A DNA stretch of 64,000 bases, taken from the NCBI RefSeq assembly GCF_000255655.1, contig NZ_JH636435.1:2434470-2498469 (forward strand), read 5' to 3'. Source of the stretch: Schlesneria paludicola DSM 18645 (GTDB taxonomy: Bacteria > Planctomycetota > Planctomycetia > Planctomycetales > Planctomycetaceae). Each line of letters opens with the position of its first letter. The first letter of the stretch is position 1. Under the pieces are notes generated by a model. That model saw only the letters and a list, made by a program, of their open reading frames with translations, was not told where the DNA came from and ran no database searches. This document shows, in pieces, positions 35,638-45,383 of this stretch. The position numbers and the translations under genes were made by a program.

Positions 35638-38121
35638 ATGCTGCGACCTCAATCCTCATTCAGTAAGGCACAATTGGCCATCGCCTTGGCCATTGGTGTG
35701 CCACTGGTGATGCTGATGTTCGCGGGGTTACGCGCGCGGCAGTTGCAGTCGACCGCGAATCCACGTTGGGCGCAATTCGCCAAACTCTCTGGCCCTAAAC
35801 CAACAAGCGAAGACCAGCACAACTCGCTCCACAAGACGCCGGTCAAAACGGCAAGCCTGTTGTCGGATGAATTCTCGAATTCACCCCCTGTTCGCCATCG
35901 TGCATCTCTGGACTTTACCGGTTCCGTCGCAGGACACAGCACGATCGAGATGCCTGTCCGTGCCATGCCTGGAACCAAGTCGGCAACCACCCCTGAACCT
36001 GCCGCCGAACCCGAACCGCCACAGGCAGCCTCGAAAGCGGAGCCAATTCCGCAAGAACAGATACCGTCAGTCCGCCAACTGATCCTGTTCCGTCCCATCG
36101 ACGAAGCCCAGGGTCAGGACAACTTCGAAACAACCGTCCGCCTGGAAATGCAACTGCGTGACGTCGGACGCCGGTTGGATCGTCTGTCACAGCGGCAAGA
36201 GGAACTGGTCCGGCAGCGAACCGAAGATGCAAAAAAAAACGAACAGAGATTGCGTCAAGCACAGCTCAAATCGGAAAAGCATGAATCCATCGCGGCACTG
36301 CGAGCTTGGTTGAAGGAAGATAGTCAGGACGCGGAGCCTACGTTCGTTGCACCACGCGAATCCATCTCGCCACGTGAGGAAACAAAACTCAATCCTGACA
36401 CGTCTGTGGGAAGCCACCCCGCGCCCACGCCACGCCGCGAGACACCGCCCACGATTCAAATCCCCCCAGCCATTGCGCGATCTTCCTCAGAGCCTACAGC
36501 CGCACCTCGAATTGCCGCACCTCAACAGTCCGCGGCAAAGCAACGATCTGCCATAGTCCCAGAACCAGAACGAACAGTAGCAGAACAAACTCCAGCAACG
36601 CCTGCACCTTCAGCGGCACACACGTTCGTTGAAGTGGAATCCCCCGATCGTCTCAAAAATCCGGCCATCGCGCCACCACTACAGCCCAGAGACGCAATTC
36701 GTATCGAACCCAGCGCGCAGGCGACAGATGTCTTCACAATGGACGTTCGCGACGGCGATGTCCGAGAATTTTTCCACAGACTGAGCCAGACGGCGCACGT
36801 CAGCATTCTCGTCAGCCCCGAAGTTTCAGGCCCCATCACGCTGTCACTGCGCAATGTGCGACTCGAAACCGCCTTGAATGCCATCGCCAAGTCGCAAGGA
36901 TACGTCGTCGAACGCGAGGGCGAGATCACGCAGATTTCGACAATCGCGGAAGCCGCACAACTGAAACGTCAAAAACGAACGCTGGTGATGCGCGTTTACC
37001 AACCGAGTTTCCTCAGCGCCGCAGAACTCAATCGTTTGATCATCCCGTTGCTCTCAAGCGATGGACGGCATTCGTCGAGTGCAGTCCCAGACAGGGCAGG
37101 GGACCAGACCGAGGACTCAGACACCGCCCAGCGAGACGTTGTGATCGTTCAAGATGTGGCCGATATTCACGACCGTATCCAACAAATTCTGGTCGAGATG
37201 GACGTTCCTCCACTGCAGGTCGAAATCGAAGCCCGGATTCTGTCCGTGGCGTTGCCCGAGGCCGGGCCGCACGGAATCGATCTACGAAAGCTTCCATGCG
37301 TTCCGGGCGCAAACACACTCCACTGTTCTTCGACCGACGGAGAACTCAAACAAGCGACTCTCGCTTGCAGCGTACCGACGTTCGTCAACTCAGTCTCGTC
37401 ACTGGGCGAGACGCAAGTTTTGACGACCCAGCGAATTCAAGTCTTGAACAAACACCGCGCCGAAATGCTGATTGGTGACCGAATTGGCTATCAGTCTTGT
37501 GCCGGTGGTGCGATTCAATTTTTGGACTCGGGCACGCGGCTGGTCTTTCGCCCATCGATCTCGGCCGATGGCTGGATCAAACTGGAAGTTCAACCAGAAC
37601 ATCACTCCATTCAATGGGACAAACGCAGCAAGACACCACGCCAACGAACCATCGAGATGTCGACACACGTGATGGTGCCCAACGCCGCTACACTCGCCAT
37701 CGGTGGCCTAATCACCGAGCAAACGATCGAGACCACTCAGCGAGTCCCCGTCGTCGGTGCGATCCCCGTGGTCGGCTCACGCTTCCGTCACCGCCAGGAA
37801 TTGATTCAGCGCAGGGAACTAATCCTTCTGGTCACGCCACACATCGTTGCGGATTGCGTACCACCTTCCGACGCCGGACCGGCAGTCGGTCTCACGCACA
37901 TCCGTTCGCCAAAGACGCCCCAGGACAAGCACTCAATCGATCGCTTGGAACTCGCCCGCGCCCACTACACGCGCGCCACCGCCTATCTGCACGAGGGAAA
38001 CACCGTCAAGGCACGTCAACAGATCGAAGCTTCGTTGCACCACAATCAACACGACGCCGAAGCCCACCGTCTGCGATCTGCGATCGATCAGTCATTGGCG
38101 CAATACAACATCGCAAGATAG
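35638..38121 (+). CDS. Secretin-family outer-membrane channel protein
   Basis: An 827-residue protein of the GspD/PilQ superfamily. A single membrane helix lies near the N-terminus (about residues 9-28). Next come a Pro/Ala-rich linker with a coiled-coil segment (about 150-215), an N-domain (about 364-430, DVFTMDVRDGDVREFF), an N1-type domain, and the secretin core (about 528-737, VEIEARILSVALPE to RRELILLVTPHIV). A short TPR-like tail (about 770-820) ends it. The ATG at 35638 follows AGGGA by 7 bases and is preferred to a GTG at 35620. It could serve type II secretion, type IV pili or a planctomycete-specific envelope structure; no further machinery is adjacent. Confidence 0.85.
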   Translation: MLRPQSSFSKAQLAIALAIGVPLVMLMFAGLRARQLQSTANPRWAQFAKLSGPKPTSEDQHNSLHKTPVKTASLLSDEFSNSPPVRHRASLDFTGSVAGHSTIEMPVRAMPGTKSATTPEPAAEPEPPQAASKAEPIPQEQIPSVRQLILFRPIDEAQGQDNFETTVRLEMQLRDVGRRLDRLSQRQEELVRQRTEDAKKNEQRLRQAQLKSEKHESIAALRAWLKEDSQDAEPTFVAPRESISPREETKLNPDTSVGSHPAPTPRRETPPTIQIPPAIARSSSEPTAAPRIAAPQQSAAKQRSAIVPEPERTVAEQTPATPAPSAAHTFVEVESPDRLKNPAIAPPLQPRDAIRIEPSAQATDVFTMDVRDGDVREFFHRLSQTAHVSILVSPEVSGPITLSLRNVRLETALNAIAKSQGYVVEREGEITQISTIAEAAQLKRQKRTLVMRVYQPSFLSAAELNRLIIPLLSSDGRHSSSAVPDRAGDQTEDSDTAQRDVVIVQDVADIHDRIQQILVEMDVPPLQVEIEARILSVALPEAGPHGIDLRKLPCVPGANTLHCSSTDGELKQATLACSVPTFVNSVSSLGETQVLTTQRIQVLNKHRAEMLIGDRIGYQSCAGGAIQFLDSGTRLVFRPSISADGWIKLEVQPEHHSIQWDKRSKTPRQRTIEMSTHVMVPNAATLAIGGLITEQTIETTQRVPVVGAIPVVGSRFRHRQELIQRRELILLVTPHIVADCVPPSDAGPAVGLTHIRSPKTPQDKHSIDRLELARAHYTRATAYLHEGNTVKARQQIEASLHHNQHDAEAHRLRSAIDQSLAQYNIAR

Positions 38122-38396
38122 TTCACGCGCAGCCCCCAAAAAACACTCTTGGCAAGCTGAGAGCAAACGCTTTTCGGCTCGCCAATATGTTACTTCGTCA
38201 TCAATCGCAGCCAGGGCAATCGCAGCAATCCCAATCAAGCAACATGACGTCCTTCACGTAAGTAATTTTGACTTCGCCCGCCGCAGGCAACAAACCCGTT
38301 AGCGACCGTCTGAATTGACAAATACGTGACTACAACTCAATACTGATCTCGATCCACTTGAACAAATCTACACTACGTATCTTTTTGGAGTTGATT
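38122..38396. other. Intergenic region, transition to AT-richer DNA
   Basis: The base composition becomes visibly AT-richer from about 38100. No gene or terminator was recognised. Confidence 0.4.
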
Positions 38397-38813
38397 GTGA
38401 AGGTATTGCAAACACTTGGTAGGCATGGCGGAGCTCAAGAAGGAGTTTTTCAATACAAGCGATCAACAAATGGCGTCGTGATTGATAACTCAATCGGGTC
38501 TGCATCTGTAACTCCACCCGTCGCCACGCTAAGCACCACCGAGTGGACAACGATATTGCTGGCGATAGAGAATGCACAACAAGCTTCTTTCCGACTGACT
38601 GGCCAACCGCCATTCGCAGAGCCCCCAAATCAAAGTCTCTATCAACTTTTTAGTGATGCTGTCCCAAATCCAGCCGGTGGTTGGAATTGGCACGACTCCC
38701 GAAAAGCAGCTATTTGCGCAATCTTAGAGCATGAAGGCAGCATCGATCTCTATCATGGCGTTCTTGGGCCACTCCATGCCGCGAATATTACAATTGCCCG
38801 AGATATTCCGTGA
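38397..38813 (+). CDS. Orphan hypothetical protein in AT-richer DNA
   Basis: A 138-residue protein (GTG start at 38397, TGGAG 6 bases upstream) with a compact, globular-looking sequence. The middle contains STTEWTTILLAIENAQQ and the end NWHDSRKAAICAILEHEGSI. Composition and codon usage differ from flanking genes, suggesting transfer. No signal peptide or membrane helix is present. No family was recognised. A TTG at 38358 is the upstream alternative start. Confidence 0.5.
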   Translation: MKVLQTLGRHGGAQEGVFQYKRSTNGVVIDNSIGSASVTPPVATLSTTEWTTILLAIENAQQASFRLTGQPPFAEPPNQSLYQLFSDAVPNPAGGWNWHDSRKAAICAILEHEGSIDLYHGVLGPLHAANITIARDIP

Positions 38814-39378
38814 CTGTTGGAAACGAAAGATTTATCGCGATTAAAACAAGGCCACACGAGTGCTTGCACCATTGCCCCAAGAGACGCTCGAAGCCGAGAT
38901 TGTCGACAAATACGGCACTTTATCGCGTTTCTCATCGTCCAAACCATTAGCATTAAATACTGATTTGATTCTGAAAATATTGCGTACGAGAGCAGTGATC
39001 GAAATGGCGCAATCAGTCAAGTTGCGACGGGCAACGTTACGAAGGACTTGCTTGGGTATCGTATACCGCAGGAAAGAAAAACGTTCGGCGAACCGAGAAG
39101 CATCCGCCTTCTGTTCCTCCGCCTCGAATTAGGCTGTGTTGCCGAATAGCGAAAGAAACCAGACCTGAAGATCCAAAAGCGAGGCGACGTGTTAAAACAA
39201 AGATTACCAACTCTCGACTCGCCTGAATTAATCCGAAATGATGTCAGAGTGTTTTAAATTTAACGTCCGGATTGCATGGCCACACCCGCTCAAAATTTCG
39301 CTCCAAGCTTGAAACACCAACGTCGTCTGGACGGTATAAGAAAAGCACCAATTTCATCCACTTCGCCGCGTCGCCCGT

Positions 39379-39410
39379 CAAGTTGATCACCATATCAGAT
39401 GATCAACTTG
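39379..39410. repeat. Inverted repeat, 11-bp arms
   Basis: CAAGTTGATCA (39379-39389) and TGATCAACTTG (39400-39410) are perfect inverted arms around a 10-base loop. No T-run follows. It may be a relic of a mobile-element end or a regulator site. Confidence 0.6.
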
Positions 39411-39588
39411 GCGTGATTCAAAAACATCGGATGTTGCTCTAATTGTAGCCCTACTCACGTTTTATGAGCCAATAGGAATGAGTGGCAGTGTCGGTTTTTG
39501 ATCCCCGCTGCCGAACTCCCGCTTTTGAGACGCTTCGCCGGCGCCTGATGGACGTCCTCAGCTCGGGTAATACCTGAAAGTCGCACCA

Positions 39589-39618
39589 CTCATTCCCAGA
39601 GCTGAGCGTGGAAACGAG
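39589..39618. repeat. REP-like degenerate palindrome
   Basis: CTCATTCCCA and TGGAAACGAG arms (8 of 10 positions pair) with central GAGCTGAGCG resemble the widespread bacterial palindrome of the form CGTTCCCAAGCTC/GCTTGGGAACG. This copy looks decayed. Confidence 0.45.
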
Positions 39619-39744
39619 GGGAAAATACTGACGAGCGCAGATTCAAGGGCTCCTGCTTGGCACAGCCTCGTATAATTTCGTTTTTTTGTACGACGGGAAC
39701 GTGGCCTCAGCACCTTTGGGAGCCCGAAGTATTCCCAAACCGAA

Positions 39745-39771
39745 ACGGAGAACGAACAATTCGTTCTCCGT
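39745..39771. promoter_or_regulatory. Perfect 27-base palindrome upstream of the drug-efflux operon
   Basis: ACGGAGAACGA (39745-39755) and TCGTTCTCCGT (39761-39771) surround ACAAT. Arm length, symmetry and position about 370 bases before an RND operon fit a TetR-family type operator. No regulator gene is adjacent and no T-run follows. Confidence 0.45.
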
Positions 39772-40143
39772 GGTGCCGTATTCGGACCTTCCGTCAACGA
39801 CTCATGGCAACTGCTGTACGATTGTTCGAAACAAAGTCACTTTCGACAGGGCTCAGCGAAAACGGGGTTGTAGAGTCGTCAACGCGAACCTGAAATCTAC
39901 CAAGAGTTTTCTGACAAAGGTGGATTACATTCGTGTCAGAAAAGCGATTGCTCAGACAAAACCTTGGATTTTGTGTGCTTTCGATCACGAATCGCGCGGG
40001 CAAGGTCGGCGAGGATGACAGCGGCAGAATTTGCGCTTCCAGTTGTCGGCAGGTGGGCTAACCCCCTAAGATATATGTCTTCTTGTATGGACCTGCCGCC
40101 TGCCGCCCGCCTGACTTATAGAGTTTGCGAGGTTTCAATCAGA

Positions 40144-41418
40144 ATGGACGATCTCGCCATGAATGCGCAGCCTTGGATGGATGATTCCAAACGGATCATC
40201 AAGCGAGTGCTGTTCTGTTTCGGATGCTATGGCCTCTTGTTTCCGATGGGGTGTCAGAAAGCGGCCGCTCCGCCTGCCCCCCCGAAGCCAGCCGAAGTTG
40301 TGATCCAGACTCCGGCTCTGGAAGATGTCCTCGACTTCGAAGAAACCACAGGTCGTCTGGTCGCACGAGAAGCGGTCGACATCCGCTCCCGAGTCAGTGG
40401 CTATCTCGACAAAGTCTTCTTCGCCGATGGTACCAATGTTCAGGAAGGACAGCCGCTCTTCCAGATTGATGCACGTCCTTACGAAGCCGAGCTCGTTCAC
40501 GCAACAGCGAACGTGGAACAGTCAAAGGCACGCGTCTCACGTTTGAAGCGCGATGACGAACGAAAGAAGAAACTGTTCAGCACCAAAAACGCGACGCAAG
40601 AAGATCTCGATCTCTCGGCGGCCGACCTCGCCGAAGGACAAGCCGGACTCGAAGCATTGATCGCCACTCGCGATGTCGCGAAGTTGAATCGCGAATTCAC
40701 CTTGATTGCCTCGCCGATTACGGGACGAATCAGCCGTCGTCAGGTCGATCCGGGCAACCTGGTCAAGGCGGACGATACCGTGCTGGTTTCAGTGATGTCG
40801 CTGAATCCAATCTACGCGTATTTCGATATCGATGAACGAACCGTGCTGCGTGTCGAACGCTTGATCCGCGAAGGAAAGATCAAGTCGCCTCGAGATGCCG
40901 CCTACGAGGTTCAGTTTTCACTTGCGGACGAGGATGACTATTCGCGTAAGGGCATGATCGATTTCCTCGACAACCATATTTCCCCCACCACCGGTACCCT
41001 CCGTCTGCGCGCCACTGTCGAGAATGACGATTTGCTGCTGTCGCCTGGGATGTTCATTCGCTTGCATGTGCCGATTGGCAAACCGCATCCGGCATTGCTG
41101 ATCCCCGAAGAAGCCCTGGGTTCGGATCAGGGACAGCGTTATGTCTATGTGCTGAACGACAAAGACGAAGTCGTCTATCGACGGGTCCGGATCGGATTGC
41201 TTAAAGAAGGTCGACGGGTCATTGAAGAAGGTGTCACAGAGACCGACCGCGTGATCGTCTCAGGTTTGCAACGCGTCCGCGTAGGAGCAAAAGTCAGCCC
41301 AAAGTTCGCGGAATCCAAAGAGAAGCCGGCCGCCCCCAAACCGGTCACCCCCAGTACATCTGATGTGAAACCTCCAGTGGAAGCCAAAGCCACGACCGGC
41401 GTCGTCGGACGTCCGTAA
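40144..41418 (+). CDS. RND efflux periplasmic adaptor, lipoprotein (AcrA/MexA type)
   Basis: A 424-residue adaptor of the multidrug RND system. The N-terminal lipoprotein signal ends at LFPMGC (Cys about residue 36), so the mature protein is anchored in the inner membrane by lipid. It shows the lipoyl half-motif (RSRVSGYLDKVFFADGTNVQ), a coiled-coil hairpin (about 110-170), the second lipoyl half (ASPITGRISRRQVDPGNLVK), a beta-barrel and a membrane-proximal domain, then a Pro/Ala/Lys-rich tail. The start is chosen among in-frame ATGs at 40144, 40159 and 40177; a longer frame upstream carries no signal. It precedes the pump gene by 182 bases. Confidence 0.9.
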   Translation: MDDLAMNAQPWMDDSKRIIKRVLFCFGCYGLLFPMGCQKAAAPPAPPKPAEVVIQTPALEDVLDFEETTGRLVAREAVDIRSRVSGYLDKVFFADGTNVQEGQPLFQIDARPYEAELVHATANVEQSKARVSRLKRDDERKKKLFSTKNATQEDLDLSAADLAEGQAGLEALIATRDVAKLNREFTLIASPITGRISRRQVDPGNLVKADDTVLVSVMSLNPIYAYFDIDERTVLRVERLIREGKIKSPRDAAYEVQFSLADEDDYSRKGMIDFLDNHISPTTGTLRLRATVENDDLLLSPGMFIRLHVPIGKPHPALLIPEEALGSDQGQRYVYVLNDKDEVVYRRVRIGLLKEGRRVIEEGVTETDRVIVSGLQRVRVGAKVSPKFAESKEKPAAPKPVTPSTSDVKPPVEAKATTGVVGRP

Positions 41419-41600
41419 CAGATTGCCCAACGGCAAATGGCGGTTCGACTGGAAACGCCAGCGTCTCAAGAGACCAGACCTTCCGAAGAAACGCACTGGG
41501 CTTGCCAGTGTCGCACGATGCGAGAATCGAGACGTGACGGAGTCAATCCCCGACACGTCATCAGACTGTGACGCTGACGGAACACGCGGGCGAATTTGAC

Positions 41601-44600
41601 ATGTTTTCGCGATTCTTTATCGACAGACCGATCTTCGCCTCTGTGCTCTCGATCCTGATCACACTGGCTGGCGGGATCGCCGTATTCGAACTGCCAATTG
41701 CACAGTATCCCCCCGTCGCACCGCCAACGGTACAGGTCGACTGTAACTACCCGGGGGCCAGCGCGCAAGTGGTCGCCCAGACCGTCGCGGCGCCGATTGA
41801 ACAACAGGTCAACGGTGTCGAAAACATGCTTTACATGTCGTCGCAAAGCACCAGCGACGGGTCATACACACTCACCGTCACCTTCAAGCCGGGTGTGAAC
41901 CTGAACCTGGCGCAAGTGCTGGTTCAAAATCGTGTCAGCCTGGCGATTCCGCTGCTGCCCGATGTCGTCCGGCAGACGGGCGTCACCACCAAGAAACGCT
42001 CGCCAGATATCCTATTAACCGTCAGCATTAACTGTCCCGATGAGCGCTATGATCAGTTGTATCTGAGCAACTTCGCATTGATGCGGATTAAGGACGAATT
42101 GTCCCGATTGCCCGGCATCAGCGAAGTGCTGGTCTTCGGCCAGCGCGACTACAGCATGCGCGTGTGGGTTGATCCCGATAAACTTTCGACGCTGGGTCTT
42201 GCGGTCAGTGATGTCGTGAACGCGCTGCGTCAGGAAAACCTCGACGTGGCATCGGGCTATTTCGGACAGTCGCCAACTCCATCATCCGAATCAGGAGGTG
42301 CACCCACACACCAGATGCCGCTCGATATCCTGGGCCGCTTGTCCACGGTCGAGGAGTTCGAACAGGTCGTCGTTCGCTCCGGCGCGGACGGCGAACTCTT
42401 GTGCATCAAAGATATCGGCCGGGTCGAGATGGGAGCCAGGTCACAGGACGTCAGCAACCGCTTCGACAGCAAACCGACCGTGGGTCTGGCCATCTTCCAA
42501 TTGCCAGACGCCAACGCCCTTGAAACGGCGGACCTGGTCAAAGAAAAGATGCATGTTCTATCGCAGACGTTTCCCGATGGTGTGCGGTATGACATTGGTT
42601 ACGACACAACCCCGTTCATTCGTGAGTCGATCGAAGAAGTCGTGAAGGCACTTCGCGATTCTGTGATTCTGGTCGCCATCGTGGTTCTGGTGTTCTTGCA
42701 GGGGTGGCGTGCAGCCATTATCCCCCTGATTGCAGTCCCCGTGGCGATCATCGGCACCTTTGCCGCCATGGCGATGACTCAATTCAGCATCAATAACTTG
42801 ACGCTGTTCGGACTGGTACTCGCGATCGGAATCGTGGTCGACGACGCGATCGTCGTCGTCGAGGCGGTTGAACATTACATCGAGAAAGGCCTGTCCCCCC
42901 GACAGGCCGCCATCAGCGCGATGGATGAAGTCTCGGGCCCTGTCATCGCTGTCGGCCTGGTGCTGAGTGCCGTATTTATCCCGTGCGCGTTCCTGACCGG
43001 AATCGTGGGGCAATTCTTTCGCCAATTTGCGCTCACCATCGCCATCTCGACGATTATCTCCACATTCAACTCGCTGACACTCAGCCCGGCCCTAGCCGCA
43101 CTCCTGCTGAAACCAAAGTCTCAAGGCCGTGATCCACTGACGTGGCTGATTGACGTTCTGTTCGGTTGGTTCTTCTGGCTGTTCAATCGTACGTTCCGCG
43201 CATCGACTCGAGTTTACATTTCGATTGTCGGGCGCATGTTGCGAGTTCCTGCGCTGGTTCTCATCGTCTATGTCGGCCTGCTGGGACTGACTTATTGGGG
43301 CTTTCAGCGATTGCCAACGGGGTTCATCCCGACACAGGACAAAGGTTACTTCATTGCCAGCGTTCAATTGCCAGACTCGACGGCCGCGGTCCGAACGCGC
43401 GACGTGATTGCCCGGATTGAAAAAATTGCCCTGGAAACGCCCGGTATCAAAAACGTGAACTCGGTCGCTGGCAATTCCTTCGTGCTCAGCGCATACGGCT
43501 CCAACTTCGGTTCGATGTTCATCATTCTGAAGAACTTTGAGGATCGCCATGACAAGTCGATGTCGGCCGATGAAATCCTGAAGACCCTGCGTAAGAGGTA
43601 TGCCGCCGAAATTCCCGACGCCGTGGTCAACGTCTTCCCGCCACCGGCTGTGAGCGGACTCGGTCGAGCAGGGGGCTTCAAGCTAATGATCGAGGATCGC
43701 GGCGATGTCCGTCTGCAGAATCTTCAGCAGCAGACCGACAACATCGTGAATAAAGGAAACCTGGGTGAATCGGACAAACCCCAGTCATTGATTGGATTGT
43801 TTACCGTCTATAAAGCGAACTCACCGCAGTTGTTTGTTGATATCAATCGTCGCGCCTGCCTGACGCAGGGAATCAACTTGAACGACGTCTTCGGTACGCT
43901 TCAGGCCTATCTCGGATCGAGATACGTCAATAACTTCAATCGATTCGGTCGGACCTGGCAGGTTGTCGTGCAAGCCGATGCCCAGTTCCGCGACGAAATT
44001 CGCGACGTCAGCCGGCTACGAGTTCGCAATCGTAACCAAGAAATGGTCCCGATTGGCTCCGTCGCGGCAGTGAATGAAATTAGCTCGCCGCTGGTGCTGA
44101 CCCGTTACAACATGTACCCCGCAGCCGCCATCAACGGAAACGTTGTCGCGGGGTTCAGTACCGGACAGGCGATCGCACAGGTCGAAGAACTTTGTCGTCG
44201 CGAACTCCCCAGCGATATGGCGTACGAATGGACCGAGATCACCTATCTGGAACGACTCACGGGTAACACGGGTCTGTTGGTGTTCGCACTTTCCGTCGTT
44301 TTCGTCTTTCTCGTGCTGGCCGCACTGTATGAAAGCTGGTCGCTGCCATTGGCCGTGATTCTTGTCGTGCCAATGTGCGTGCTCAGTTCGATCACCGGCG
44401 TCGCTGTCGCCGAGATGGATATCAATCTGTTCACCCAGATTGGTTTTATTGTGCTAATCGGATTGGCATGTAAGAACGCCATTCTGATCGTCGAATTCGC
44501 CAAGTTCCGCCGCGACGAGGGTGTCAATCGACGTGACGCCACGCTTCAGGCGTGCGAACTTCGACTGCGGCCGATTCTGATGACCTCGTTCGCATTCATC

Positions 44601-44891
44601 CTGGGCGTGGTACCGCTGGTCGTCGCACGCGGGGCAGGGGCGGAAATGCGGCGTGCCTTGGGAACAGCCGTGTTCAGCGGCATGCTCGGTGTGACATTCT
44701 TCGGCATCTTCCTGACGCCGGTCTTTTTCTACGTGATCGATCGTATGACCGACTGGAAACTATTTGCGGCACTCTCGCCGGTTCGGATCAGGCAATGGCT
44801 TTTCAACACCATCACGGCGGCACCGCTACGCCGCCGACTGGCCCGCAGTGCGACAAGGTCGCTCGTTTCAAGCGAACCACCTTCCAAGTGA
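41601..44891 (+). CDS. Hydrophobe/amphiphile efflux RND transporter (AcrB/MexB type)
   Basis: A 1096-residue inner-membrane multidrug/proton antiporter of the HAE1 class. The proton-relay residues are present: Asp414-Asp415 in GIVVDDAIVVVE and Lys958 in CKNAILIVEFAK, equivalent to Asp407-Asp408 and Lys940 of AcrB. The characteristic N-terminus FSRFFIDRPIFASVLSILI and pore-domain repeats are complete. The ATG at 41601 is preferred over a GTG at 41568 because RND pumps start at this motif. Slightly longer than AcrB at the C-terminus. There is no outer-membrane factor gene downstream. Confidence 0.94.
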   Translation: MFSRFFIDRPIFASVLSILITLAGGIAVFELPIAQYPPVAPPTVQVDCNYPGASAQVVAQTVAAPIEQQVNGVENMLYMSSQSTSDGSYTLTVTFKPGVNLNLAQVLVQNRVSLAIPLLPDVVRQTGVTTKKRSPDILLTVSINCPDERYDQLYLSNFALMRIKDELSRLPGISEVLVFGQRDYSMRVWVDPDKLSTLGLAVSDVVNALRQENLDVASGYFGQSPTPSSESGGAPTHQMPLDILGRLSTVEEFEQVVVRSGADGELLCIKDIGRVEMGARSQDVSNRFDSKPTVGLAIFQLPDANALETADLVKEKMHVLSQTFPDGVRYDIGYDTTPFIRESIEEVVKALRDSVILVAIVVLVFLQGWRAAIIPLIAVPVAIIGTFAAMAMTQFSINNLTLFGLVLAIGIVVDDAIVVVEAVEHYIEKGLSPRQAAISAMDEVSGPVIAVGLVLSAVFIPCAFLTGIVGQFFRQFALTIAISTIISTFNSLTLSPALAALLLKPKSQGRDPLTWLIDVLFGWFFWLFNRTFRASTRVYISIVGRMLRVPALVLIVYVGLLGLTYWGFQRLPTGFIPTQDKGYFIASVQLPDSTAAVRTRDVIARIEKIALETPGIKNVNSVAGNSFVLSAYGSNFGSMFIILKNFEDRHDKSMSADEILKTLRKRYAAEIPDAVVNVFPPPAVSGLGRAGGFKLMIEDRGDVRLQNLQQQTDNIVNKGNLGESDKPQSLIGLFTVYKANSPQLFVDINRRACLTQGINLNDVFGTLQAYLGSRYVNNFNRFGRTWQVVVQADAQFRDEIRDVSRLRVRNRNQEMVPIGSVAAVNEISSPLVLTRYNMYPAAAINGNVVAGFSTGQAIAQVEELCRRELPSDMAYEWTEITYLERLTGNTGLLVFALSVVFVFLVLAALYESWSLPLAVILVVPMCVLSSITGVAVAEMDINLFTQIGFIVLIGLACKNAILIVEFAKFRRDEGVNRRDATLQACELRLRPILMTSFAFILGVVPLVVARGAGAEMRRALGTAVFSGMLGVTFFGIFLTPVFFYVIDRMTDWKLFAALSPVRIRQWLFNTITAAPLRRRLARSATRSLVSSEPPSK

Positions 44892-44945
44892 TTTGTGGAA
44901 TTGTGCGACAACACACTCTGCCTGCCGACGTCACGGCAAAAACCA

Positions 44946-45383
44946 CTACTGAATCGCGGCAGTCATCGCAGCAAAGATGCGCGACGATGGGCGACGGAGT
45001 AGATTCTGATCGTCCGCAAAGGCGCTGATCGCTTCCATACGTGTCTCGCGGATTTGAAACGCGGCCTGCATCCCCGTATCCGCTATGGTGTCCAGAATTC
45101 CTGGCATCATTCGGCACAGGATGACTGTTCCGCCATACGTCGACATCGTCTCCGAAAATGCACGCAGCATCGCAAGTCCCCAATCATCGATCTGGCGAAG
45201 TGCCTTCATATCCAGCACGACTTGAATCGGGTCACTCGTCAGCTTTAGAAATTCGACCAACTCAAACAGGTCATCAGAGACACGCTCGAAATTCGATCCC
45301 ACCACGCCAGAAACGGTGAAACTGACCACCGTGACTTCGCGAACCTGCTCCAGATAAAACGATTGATGAGTGACCAAGGTCAT
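44946..45383 (-). CDS. STAS-domain protein (anti-anti-sigma-like)
   Basis: A 145-residue protein whose core (about residues 15-105) fits the STAS fold: TVVSFTVSGVVGSNFERVSD, then PIQVVLDMKALRQIDDWGLA. The second element matches the beta-strand/loop before the usual phospho-acceptor Ser, but the position reads D-D-W-G, so an aspartate replaces the serine of SpoIIAA-type proteins. GGGAGG lies 9 bases upstream of the ATG at 45383. It overlaps the BON-like gene by 4 bp. The role may be partner-switch signalling without classic phosphorylation. Confidence 0.75.
   Translation of the reverse strand: MTLVTHQSFYLEQVREVTVVSFTVSGVVGSNFERVSDDLFELVEFLKLTSDPIQVVLDMKALRQIDDWGLAMLRAFSETMSTYGGTVILCRMMPGILDTIADTGMQAAFQIRETRMEAISAFADDQNLLRRPSSRIFAAMTAAIQ

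Larger units (their letters stand above)
38814..40143. other. Gene-poor accessory stretch with palindromes
   Basis: About 1.3 kb of AT-richer DNA without a reliable gene. A short frame at 38860-39132 begins with a plausible protein-like segment (PLPQETLEAEIVDKYG) and then degrades, so it may be a gene remnant. The stretch holds three inverted repeats (39379-39410, 39589-39618 and 39745-39771). It must also include the promoter of the drug-efflux operon. Confidence 0.5.

Noticed and set aside
37497-38302. Plus-strand frames of 151-254 codons
   Set aside because: Out-of-frame readings of the secretin 3-prime half.
38860-39132. 90-codon frame in the AT-richer island
   Set aside because: TTG start and no ribosome-binding site; only the first third looks protein-like, so it is listed as a possible remnant rather than a gene.
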